A DNA stretch of 64,000 nucleotides from Gleimia hominis (lineage in GTDB: Bacteria; Actinomycetota; Actinomycetes; Actinomycetales; Actinomycetaceae): contig NZ_JASXSX010000001.1 of the NCBI RefSeq assembly GCF_032085515.1, positions 496,001 through 560,000 on the forward strand, in the 5' to 3' direction. The stretch's first letter is position 1, and every line of letters starts with the position of its first letter. This document shows, piece after piece, positions 8,680 to 15,123 of the stretch. The notes below the pieces were generated by a model that saw only the letters and a program-made list of their open reading frames with translations, was not told where the DNA came from and did no database searches. The position numbers and the translations under genes are program-made.

Positions 8680-9657
8680 CTATCCTTTAACTGCGCCAGC
8701 TACTACGCCCTCAATAATGTATTTTTGGGCAAACATGTAGAACGCGACGATCGGGATGATCGCCAGCACCAGCATCGCCATCATTGCTCCCATGTCGCGG
8801 TTACCGTTCGACCCCACCAGCATTTGCACAACCACGGGAATCGTCTTGTACTTGGTTGACAAGCCGATCACCAGGTAGGGCAGCAGGTAGTCGTTCCACA
8901 CCCACATGGCGTTTAAGATCGCCACGGTAATCGCCGTTGGTTTCAACATGGGCAGCACTACCCTAAAGTAGTTCTGCAGGGGGCTGCACCCGTCGATAAT
9001 CGCGGCTTCCTCAATGTCTAGGGGAATGGATTTAACGAACCCGCAGAACATGAATACGGACAGGCCAGAGCCGAAACCCAGGTACAACACCACGATCCCG
9101 ATGGGGTTCGCTAAGTGCAGCATGTCGGCGATTTTCACGGTGGGGAACATGACCATCTGGAACGGGATCACCATTGAGAACACGAACATGTAGTACAGGG
9201 CACTGGTCCACCACGTTTTCACGCGGGTGATGAAGTACGCGGTCATTGCGCAGAAGAACACGATTGCGCTTACCGTCAGGATCGTGATTACGAACGACCA
9301 CAGCATGGCCCAGAAGAACCCGGTTTGCACCAGGCCCGTCACGTAGTTCTCTAGGCCCGCCCACATTTCCCCTAGGGGGAGTGCAAACGGGTGGTCTGCG
9401 ATGGAGAATTTCGTTTTGAATGAGTTGAATAGGATAAAGAAAATTGGCCCGAGGAACACGCAGGTAAGGAACACTAGCACCGCGTACAGCAGCAGCTGTG
9501 CGGGTCCTAACTTCTGGCGCCGCCGCGGGGTAGTGGGAAGTTTGCCTCCCGGCGCGGCCTGCGGGTGGTTACCCGTACTAGTGCCGGACTGGTCTGCGAC
9601 CTGGAGTGGGTTCGGGTTTGAGTCGGGCGCGTTCGGATTCAGTGCTGCGGTGCTCAC
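8680..9657 (-). CDS. Sugar ABC transporter permease (MalG type)
   Basis: A 325-residue membrane protein. A 50-residue Pro/Asn-rich cytoplasmic N-terminus precedes six helices. The EAA loop (DIEEAAIIDGCSPLQNYFRVVLP) marks the CUT1 family of sugar importers, which carry oligosaccharides. It overlaps the preceding permease gene by 4 bp. No dedicated ATPase is encoded nearby, so a shared MsmK/MalK-type ATPase elsewhere in the genome probably energises it, as is normal for CUT1 systems in Gram-positive bacteria. Confidence 0.92.
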   Translation of the reverse strand: MSTAALNPNAPDSNPNPLQVADQSGTSTGNHPQAAPGGKLPTTPRRRQKLGPAQLLLYAVLVFLTCVFLGPIFFILFNSFKTKFSIADHPFALPLGEMWAGLENYVTGLVQTGFFWAMLWSFVITILTVSAIVFFCAMTAYFITRVKTWWTSALYYMFVFSMVIPFQMVMFPTVKIADMLHLANPIGIVVLYLGFGSGLSVFMFCGFVKSIPLDIEEAAIIDGCSPLQNYFRVVLPMLKPTAITVAILNAMWVWNDYLLPYLVIGLSTKYKTIPVVVQMLVGSNGNRDMGAMMAMLVLAIIPIVAFYMFAQKYIIEGVVAGAVKG

Positions 9658-10508
9658 GCCTCAACCTCCTTACTACGTGTGGCGCGTAACTGGAACAGTG
9701 CGATCACTACTACGACGCATACGAAAATGACGGCTTTAGCTTGGCCCACGCCCTCAAACCCATTGCGGTTGAACATGGTGTTCACAATGTTGAGAGCAAC
9801 CATTTCTGTTTGATGCTGCGGCGCCCCATTTGTTAACGCCAGGTTCTGGTCGAACATTTTGAACGTGTTCGACAGGGTGAGGAACAGGCAGATCGTGATG
9901 GACGGCATCACGGTCGGGATCGTTACGTTCCGGAGGATTTGCCAGCGGCCCGCACCGTCTATCTGCGCGGCTTCCACCAGTTCTGGAGGGACGTTTTGCA
10001 AACCTGCGATGTAAATGATCATCATGTACCCCACTAGCTGCCAGTTAATGAGGATGATCAGGCCGATGTAACCGTATTTCCACTCCGAAATGATGGTGGT
10101 GGAGTAGCGCGCGAGGAACGCGTTGATGATGGATTGCCAGGTGTAGCCAAGGACGATTCCACCGATTAGGTTTGGCATAAAGAACACGGTGCGGAAGAAG
10201 TTTGTGCCCGCGAGTTTGCGGGTGAGGACCCACGCGATGGTGAACGCAAACAGGTTCACGCTGATGATCGACAGGATCACTACCAGCAGTGTGAAGCCGA
10301 ATGCGGCGGTGAACCCTTCGCGGGGGTCGAGGGCGTCAATGTAGTTCTGCAGCCCCACGAATTCCGCGTCCGTAATTGTGGTGAAGTCGGCGAACGACAG
10401 GAACAGGCCGATGAAGAACGGCACTAGGAACGCAATCAGGAACGCGAGGAGGGTGGGGAGGACGAAGATGGGGAAGTACTTTTTCAGTGTTGCTTGCATA
10501 AAGATCAC
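9654..10508 (-). CDS. Sugar ABC transporter permease (MalF type)
   Basis: A 284-residue membrane protein with six helices and the EAA loop PPELVEAAQIDGAGRWQILRNVTIP of CUT1 sugar permeases. It partners with the following permease, with which it overlaps by 4 bp. A stem-loop lies between it and the upstream binding-protein gene. The translated start MIFMQATLKKYFPIF has a second ATG at codon 4 that is equally plausible. Confidence 0.92.
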   Translation of the reverse strand: MIFMQATLKKYFPIFVLPTLLAFLIAFLVPFFIGLFLSFADFTTITDAEFVGLQNYIDALDPREGFTAAFGFTLLVVILSIISVNLFAFTIAWVLTRKLAGTNFFRTVFFMPNLIGGIVLGYTWQSIINAFLARYSTTIISEWKYGYIGLIILINWQLVGYMMIIYIAGLQNVPPELVEAAQIDGAGRWQILRNVTIPTVMPSITICLFLTLSNTFKMFDQNLALTNGAPQHQTEMVALNIVNTMFNRNGFEGVGQAKAVIFVCVVVVIALFQLRATRSKEVEA

Positions 10509-10523
10509 CTAAAGGGGGCTGGT

Positions 10524-10547
10524 GGGCGCGGCACGGTGACCGCGCCC
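10524..10547 (-). promoter_or_regulatory. Intercistronic stem-loop after the sugar-binding gene
   Basis: GGGCGCGG (10524-10531) and CCGCGCCC (10540-10547) form a perfect 8-bp stem around an 8-base loop in the 56-bp gap between the binding protein and the first permease. No U run follows, so it is more likely an RNA-stabilising or attenuating hairpin that raises binding-protein output over permease than a full terminator. Confidence 0.6.
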
Positions 10548-10564
10548 CAACCCAGGTTTATTGG

Positions 10565-11902
10565 CTACTTGAGCATCGACTTTTCATTAGCCCAAGAATC
10601 TGTGAAGGTTTTGACAACCTGATCCCACTTTTCGTTGCCCGATGCGTACTGCTGCAGTGCGGCACCGAAGTCGTTCTTGAACTGTTGGGACGGGTAGGTG
10701 GTGAACACCCAGGTGATCGTCTCTTTGTCTGTGTCGTTCATGGACTGGGCAACCTGTTGTGCCAGCGGGTCGGTGGGAATGTCTTTGTCGGTGAAGTCTT
10801 TGTACGGGGCGATGAATCCCAGGTCTTCGACCACGTGTTTTTTACCTTCGTCGGTGGTGAACAGCCATTCAATGAAGTCTTGGGTGGCTTTCTGATCAGC
10901 CTTGGAGGCTTTAGCGTTAATCGCGGTAAAGGATTCCGTGCCGATTGCTAGACCTTGCTTTTCTTCACCTTCATGCCCGGTGTAGATAGGCATGAACTTA
11001 ATCTTGTCTTCTTTAACTACGTTGCCAGATACGTCTTTGATTTGGCTCCAAGCCCAGTTCCCGTTTTGAACCATCGCGGCTTTACCCTGGGCAAATTCTG
11101 ACATGGAGTCGGTAACAGTTTTGTTGGGCGTCAACGCGGGCTCGACCGTGGAGTCCTTCAGGTACAGGTCAAAAATGTTCTTGTATTCGTCGTTGTACTT
11201 GAACTTTGCATTGTCTGTGTCCGTGATGTCCTCGTCTTTGTATTCGTAGAACATCGGGATGTTTGACAGGTGGGTCTGCCAGCGCCAATCTTCACCGGTC
11301 GCTAGGGATGTAGATGCGAACGCGCCGTCGATCCCCAGGTCCGCTTTCTTTGCTTGCATGTCGTCCGCAACTTCTTTGAGTTTTTGGAAGTTATTGATCT
11401 CTTCCATGTTTTTGGCTTTAGCGCCGTCCATTGCGAAGTATTTGTCGAAGATGTCTTGGTTGTAGATCAGGCCGTATCCTTCTACTGCGAGCGGGAGGCC
11501 GTATACTTTTCCGTCTTCACCCTTGAGGGCGAGGTTGTCGTCTTTAATGCTCTTGGCCCACTTCGTGTCCGTTAGGTCCGCTGCGTATTTTTGCCAGGTT
11601 TTCAACCCCATTGGCCCGTTGATGCCGAACATGGTGGGGGCGTCTTTTTTGGAGATTTCAGACTTGAGGGTCTGCTCGTTGGTGTTGGACGCGGCGGTTA
11701 CGATCTTAACTGGGACACCGGTTTTTTGAGTGTATTCTTTAGCGATCTTCTGGAACGCGGCGTCTTGTTCTGGTTTGCCGTTCAGGTAGTAGACGGATCC
11801 TTTGCCATCATCAGCTGAATCGGACGAGCATGCGGCCAAGCCGGTTAAGGCGAATGCGCCAGCCACGAGTGCAGCACAGACCTTCCGGGTTCTGGTACTC
11901 AT
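10565..11902 (-). CDS. Sugar ABC transporter substrate-binding lipoprotein
   Basis: A 445-residue type-1 sugar-binding protein. The signal peptide ends in the lipobox LTGLAACSS, so it should be lipid anchored. The mature part follows the MalE-like fold: an early beta-strand (VYYLNGKPEQDAAF), DAPTMFGINGP, and GKAAMVQNGNWAW near residue 280, a motif typical of carbohydrate-binding lipoproteins. GGAGG lies 6 bp before the ATG. It is the first gene of the importer operon under the palindromic operator at 11962. The sugar is unknown because no glycosidase accompanies the cluster. Confidence 0.92.
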   Translation of the reverse strand: MSTRTRKVCAALVAGAFALTGLAACSSDSADDGKGSVYYLNGKPEQDAAFQKIAKEYTQKTGVPVKIVTAASNTNEQTLKSEISKKDAPTMFGINGPMGLKTWQKYAADLTDTKWAKSIKDDNLALKGEDGKVYGLPLAVEGYGLIYNQDIFDKYFAMDGAKAKNMEEINNFQKLKEVADDMQAKKADLGIDGAFASTSLATGEDWRWQTHLSNIPMFYEYKDEDITDTDNAKFKYNDEYKNIFDLYLKDSTVEPALTPNKTVTDSMSEFAQGKAAMVQNGNWAWSQIKDVSGNVVKEDKIKFMPIYTGHEGEEKQGLAIGTESFTAINAKASKADQKATQDFIEWLFTTDEGKKHVVEDLGFIAPYKDFTDKDIPTDPLAQQVAQSMNDTDKETITWVFTTYPSQQFKNDFGAALQQYASGNEKWDQVVKTFTDSWANEKSMLK

Positions 11903-11923
11903 GAGGTTCCTCCTTTGGAACGT

Positions 11924-11941
11924 GGATCCGTCTTCGGATCC
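11924..11941 (-). promoter_or_regulatory. Leader hairpin before the sugar-binding gene
   Basis: GGATCCG and CGGATCC form a perfect 7-bp stem with a 4-base loop, between the operator and the ribosome site of the binding-protein gene. It probably lies in the 5' untranslated leader. Function not known. Confidence 0.45.
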
Positions 11942-11961
11942 CGTAGGTTGTCAAACTTGAT

Positions 11962-11975
11962 CGGAAACGTTTCCG
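11962..11975. promoter_or_regulatory. LacI-type operator of the sugar importer
   Basis: CGGAAACGTTTCCG is a perfect 14-bp palindrome with the central CG typical of LacI/GalR operators. It lies 60 bp before the binding-protein gene. The LacI regulator at 7537-8622 is the natural candidate ligand. Confidence 0.75.
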
Positions 11976-12253
11976 GTCGTTGGTTCAATCATGCCACGTA
12001 ACCGTCCGCCGCGCCACGTGAACTGACGCACAGTGAGTTTTCAACTACCGAACAAGGCCAAGTGAGCTCCGGTTCTGGTTGAGGTAAGGTTTCGTCCTTG
12101 TTTACTCGTGGTGCATATCGGTAATCATTTAGGGATGTGTGGCATTCTTTAAACTCATAGCAGGCCCTATCCATCGGCAGTACATGGTACACATCCTCGT
12201 TCGTACTTTAAGCGTGTCCCAAGCGGCCAATATGTGTAAGGTACACCACGAAT
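11976..12253. other. Intergenic stretch between sugar importer and RiPP locus
   Basis: No convincing gene here. A 67-codon minus-strand frame (11989-12192) lacks recognisable family features and a good ribosome site. The base composition begins to change toward the AT-rich content of the following cluster. No integrase, att-like repeat or tRNA was seen at this junction. Confidence 0.5.
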
Positions 12254-12283
12254 TTGACAGACAGCTGCAATGAGTGGTAAACT
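12254..12283 (+). promoter_or_regulatory. Candidate sigma-A promoter of the RiPP locus
   Basis: A consensus -35 hexamer TTGACA (12254-12259) is followed after 18 bp by TAAACT (12278-12283), about 40 bp before the first small gene. It is the only good promoter match seen ahead of the cluster, which is otherwise tightly spaced and probably one operon. Confidence 0.6.
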
Positions 12284-12322
12284 AAATTGGGTCTTATCAC
12301 CTAAACCGACATAGGAGTTGTT

Positions 12323-12508
12323 ATGGGGGACCTATCAATCGAAGAGATTTGCCATAAATGTGATGACGTTACGGAGTCTCCAGTGCTATCTCAATCACCT
12401 GGTAACTGCGCGGCATGTACATCCTCGGCAAGACCTACGCCGTATGAACTCTCAATTCCCTCCTCTTCTGTAGATGAAGAACTTGAGGAGCTATTCTCAA
12501 CAGTCTAA
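12323..12508 (+). CDS. Candidate RiPP precursor peptide (61 aa)
   Basis: First gene of the azole-type RiPP locus, with ribosome site AGGAG 5 bp before ATG. Three parts can be seen: an acidic N-terminal stretch (MGDLSIEEICHKCDD), a central Cys/Ser/Thr-rich stretch (GNCAACTSSARPTP), and an acidic helical C-terminus (SVDEELEELFSTV). Cys, Ser and Thr are the substrates of YcaO cyclodehydratases, so the central CAACTSS is the best candidate core. The acidic LEELF-like end resembles leader peptide recognition sequences but is at the wrong end, so a follower or two-sided recognition is possible. Two CxxC pairs spaced like a small zinc ribbon are the alternative explanation. Assignment as precursor rests on position, size and composition only; it matches no family I recognise. 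Confidence 0.55.
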   Translation: MGDLSIEEICHKCDDVTESPVLSQSPGNCAACTSSARPTPYELSIPSSSVDEELEELFSTV

Positions 12509-12519
12509 AAGGTGTATTT

Positions 12520-12594
12520 ATGTCTAATACCACCAAGAAGCCCGGTGACGATGAAGTCGCAAGAGAAAATGAGGTAAGCCGTGCTGTTGATTAG
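12520..12594 (+). CDS. Possible 24-residue micropeptide in the RiPP locus
   Basis: ATG 12520 to TAG 12594, with an AAAAGG stretch 7 bp upstream, fits the gap between the candidate precursor and the next enzyme gene. The product is hydrophilic and charged (MSNTTKKPGDDEVARENEVS), without Cys and with few Ser/Thr, so it is a poor azole substrate. It could be a small accessory peptide, a translational coupler or chance. Confidence 0.3.
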   Translation: MSNTTKKPGDDEVARENEVSRAVD

Positions 12595-12608
12595 TTGGAA
12601 GGTAGTGG

Positions 12609-13334
12609 ATGTTACTTAAAACTCCTTTTGAAATTGTAAACGGACCAAATAATTCCTATCTTGTATCACATTTCTCTATTCACCGCGTGTCAAAAATTGA
12701 GGAAGATCTCAGAGGTGAGAACTTTGCTCTATTGTCCCGTACTTATGAAAAAATAATTGACGCGAAAACAGATGTAAACATCGTTATTGTTGATCCCCCG
12801 GAAAGGATAAGAGGATTCTTAGAAGGGTTTGTTTCAGTCTACAGTCCCCATTTTGAGTGGCCGGAGGCCCGGGAAGGTAGGATAATTGTTGATGTTCTAA
12901 TCTTTGCGGAGGGGGTCCCAAAAAAACTCGATACACGCGATTCTAAGCGGCCAGCCATTGTCTATAACTTTGATGCGTTATATAGGTATCGGAGTTGTAT
13001 TAACTGGAAGCATAGTGGGCGTCCTTGTCCTATTTGTGTTCTCAAAATTTTTCAAATAGGCGACTCTGAATCAGTTAATCTAATAAGGAGTGCTCTAAGC
13101 CTGTCTAAGCGAAAAGAATCAGGATTAACTACTGGAGTTGATAGGCTAAGTGATCTTAACATCATAAAAACCGTATGTGATGCTATAACGCTCGCAAATG
13201 CGATTAAAGAAAAGGATCCGGCGGTCTTGGACAGTCTTCGCTATGCTGAGCGCCTGGACGTTACAAACAATATGCAAAAACAGGAATTGCTCCCCACAGA
13301 TCCTCAGTGTGACCACAGGGGGTTTTATGGATAA
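12609..13334 (+). CDS. TOMM leader-binding / cyclodehydratase partner protein
   Basis: A 241-residue protein that I place with the E1-like (ocin-ThiF) partner proteins of azole RiPP enzymes. These bind the precursor leader and activate the YcaO enzyme. Support: a CPIC motif (Cys140, Cys143) preceded by SGRP, and a C-terminal PTDPQCDHRG (Cys234, His236), matching the structural zinc site of cyclodehydratase C-proteins, where the second pair is normally CxxC. It sits between the precursor and SagB-like and YcaO genes, and overlaps the next gene by 8 bp. Short for the family, lacking an obvious adenylation half. GGAAGG lies upstream of ATG 12609. Confidence 0.65.
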   Translation: MLLKTPFEIVNGPNNSYLVSHFSIHRVSKIEEDLRGENFALLSRTYEKIIDAKTDVNIVIVDPPERIRGFLEGFVSVYSPHFEWPEAREGRIIVDVLIFAEGVPKKLDTRDSKRPAIVYNFDALYRYRSCINWKHSGRPCPICVLKIFQIGDSESVNLIRSALSLSKRKESGLTTGVDRLSDLNIIKTVCDAITLANAIKEKDPAVLDSLRYAERLDVTNNMQKQELLPTDPQCDHRGFYG

Positions 13335-14142
13335 TAAGCGAATTACCGGAGCTACCTTATTACAGCTTAGGCGCGCCACTCCTAAGCAGGACTTTGTTGA
13401 TGTGCGTAAAATCCGAGCGAAACTCAGCGCTGGAAACGCGTTGCCAACAGCTGGTGGATTCGTAGTTTCCCCAAAAAGTGCAGCTGTGGCTAATCCATGG
13501 ATAATGACCCTTGGTGATTTCGAGTATTCCCGCGAAAAGCGAAGAGTTGAACTTCCGTGCCTTGGTGCTAAACGGATTGCTAGTCGTCACTCAAGTTTGA
13601 TCACAACTAGCTCAAATAAACTACTGAAAGATCGATATGCTGACTGGAGTAAATTCTGCACCTTAGTAACCCACAGTTTTTTACCCTCTTTTGAAGATAA
13701 GGAACATCGGCGCCCATATGCAAGCGCGGGGGGTTTGTATACAGTTCAAGTCTTTATGTTGCTACGGAAAGGTTCGAGATGGTACCGCTACCACTTGCTT
13801 CCCATTTCACACGCTGTTGAATGTTTGGGAGATATCCCTTTCCATGAGATTTACAAATATGTGGGAGCGGACGGCCTTATTGATCCAAAGAAAATCGACA
13901 TTGTAATGGGATACGCAATCATACCCGAGCTTGTAATAAGTAAATACCTCCTACGTGGATATAAATTTGCTTTGATGGAAATAGGACAAATGATTCAACA
14001 GGCAACACTGGTTGCGGATTCTCTTGACTACGGAACGCGGGTTTATGCTTACTATGACGAGATGTCAGCGGCTATGTTGTGGGACATGAATCCGGATGAT
14101 ATCTGGATTGAACAGCTTCAGGTATTCGCGAGTGAGGAATAA
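13327..14142 (+). CDS. SagB-type dehydrogenase (FMN-dependent azoline oxidase)
   Basis: A 271-residue nitroreductase-fold protein. HRRPYASAGGLYTVQVF (around residues 127-143) matches the RRPYPSAGALYPxEVY signature of SagB-type dehydrogenases, and FALMEIGQMIQQATLVADSL matches the later conserved helix. These enzymes oxidise azolines made by the YcaO enzyme to aromatic azoles using FMN. Start is set at ATG 13327, overlapping the end of the previous gene; a longer in-frame version would run deep into that gene. The stop is followed immediately by the ATG of the YcaO gene, indicating coupling. Together the three enzymes form a complete core set for thiazole/oxazole formation. Confidence 0.85.
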   Translation: MDNKRITGATLLQLRRATPKQDFVDVRKIRAKLSAGNALPTAGGFVVSPKSAAVANPWIMTLGDFEYSREKRRVELPCLGAKRIASRHSSLITTSSNKLLKDRYADWSKFCTLVTHSFLPSFEDKEHRRPYASAGGLYTVQVFMLLRKGSRWYRYHLLPISHAVECLGDIPFHEIYKYVGADGLIDPKKIDIVMGYAIIPELVISKYLLRGYKFALMEIGQMIQQATLVADSLDYGTRVYAYYDEMSAAMLWDMNPDDIWIEQLQVFASEE

Positions 14143-15081
14143 ATGAGGATACTCAGGTTTCGCGATTCAAGCAACTCCGGTTCAGTAACCACTATTGCTT
14201 CGGTATCATCGATTGTGTCTGGCATTGGTTTCGGAGAACCGGCTAATCAAACGAGAGCCCAAGCTGAAGCTATTGAACGGTTCTGGCAGAAGCGAGGTCC
14301 AAGTGACCGTGCACGTGTCTACAGTATATCGTCAGAGGCTAGTGACGATACCATCTGCTGCTCGTCAACACCTAGCTCAATGTTTGTTGACTCAAGTGGA
14401 ACAGCGGTAGATCGAAACCTCTCGAGAGCAATTGAAGCCGCTTGTGCGGAATTTATAGAACGGCAGTCAATAATCGCACATTGGCGATTAAGTACTCCAG
14501 GAAGACCGATTGACCGCCCGTGTTACTTCTCGAACGGCGAGTGCTCATTGCGAGATGTTTCTATATTCCCAGGTATATATGTAGTTCTGGCTTTATTTCG
14601 CAGAAATAAGGGTTCGTGTTCTGTTGTTAAGTATTCTGCAGGTGCTTCGAGTTCCACTAATCTTAACGAAGCTACTGACAAAGCGGTCCGAGAATGTCAT
14701 CAGGCCTACCTATCGATGCAAGATAATGTTTTCCGCCGTGCTACAGGCCGATTATTAATGGACAGAATTCAGGAAGAATATCTTAACGCCAATAAGGCAA
14801 CTACAGTAGATTGTTGGCCTCGACTTACTTCGACTGAAAGTAAACTCCACACTGCGCACGTCAATACGGGCACAGCATTATCAGTGCTCCAAAGTGTTTT
14901 AGAGCCTCCGCTACTAATCCTTGATAGTATTTTCTATGACGGAGAACCATGGTATGTAGCCCGCTTAATGAGCGATATATGGCCAGCTGGGCTACATGAT
15001 AATCGCCCTAGTGCGATCAAAGCTCTTGTCAGACTCACCGGAATAGAAGAGTGTCGGCACGACGCCGTGCCTTTTGGGTGA
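14143..15081 (+). CDS. YcaO-family cyclodehydratase
   Basis: A 312-residue YcaO protein. Conserved ATP-binding helices are present: AQAEAIERF (39-47), SRAIEAACAEFIERQ (94-108) and ATDKAVRECHQAYLS (about 177-191, with Glu184). YcaO enzymes phosphorylate backbone amides to form azoline rings from Cys, Ser or Thr. At 312 residues it is shorter than typical azole-type YcaO proteins (about 380-450) and ends in VPFG without the Pro-rich PxPxP tail of the best-known cyclodehydratases. The start codon directly abuts the SagB stop. The tail difference leaves room for a different YcaO chemistry, but SagB and a C-protein partner favour azole formation. Confidence 0.85.
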   Translation: MRILRFRDSSNSGSVTTIASVSSIVSGIGFGEPANQTRAQAEAIERFWQKRGPSDRARVYSISSEASDDTICCSSTPSSMFVDSSGTAVDRNLSRAIEAACAEFIERQSIIAHWRLSTPGRPIDRPCYFSNGECSLRDVSIFPGIYVVLALFRRNKGSCSVVKYSAGASSSTNLNEATDKAVRECHQAYLSMQDNVFRRATGRLLMDRIQEEYLNANKATTVDCWPRLTSTESKLHTAHVNTGTALSVLQSVLEPPLLILDSIFYDGEPWYVARLMSDIWPAGLHDNRPSAIKALVRLTGIEECRHDAVPFG

Positions 15082-15123
15082 ATAAATGTAACTTTTTCAA
15101 TAAAACTTGAGATTAGAGGAACC

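Noticed and set aside
11989..12192. 67-codon minus-strand frame in the gap before the RiPP locus
   Set aside because: No family features, no good ribosome site, composition of non-coding DNA.
12323..12508. Lanthipeptide or lasso peptide interpretation of the 61-aa peptide
   Set aside because: No LanB/LanC/LanM, asparagine synthetase-like or B-protein gene is present; YcaO and SagB point to azole chemistry.
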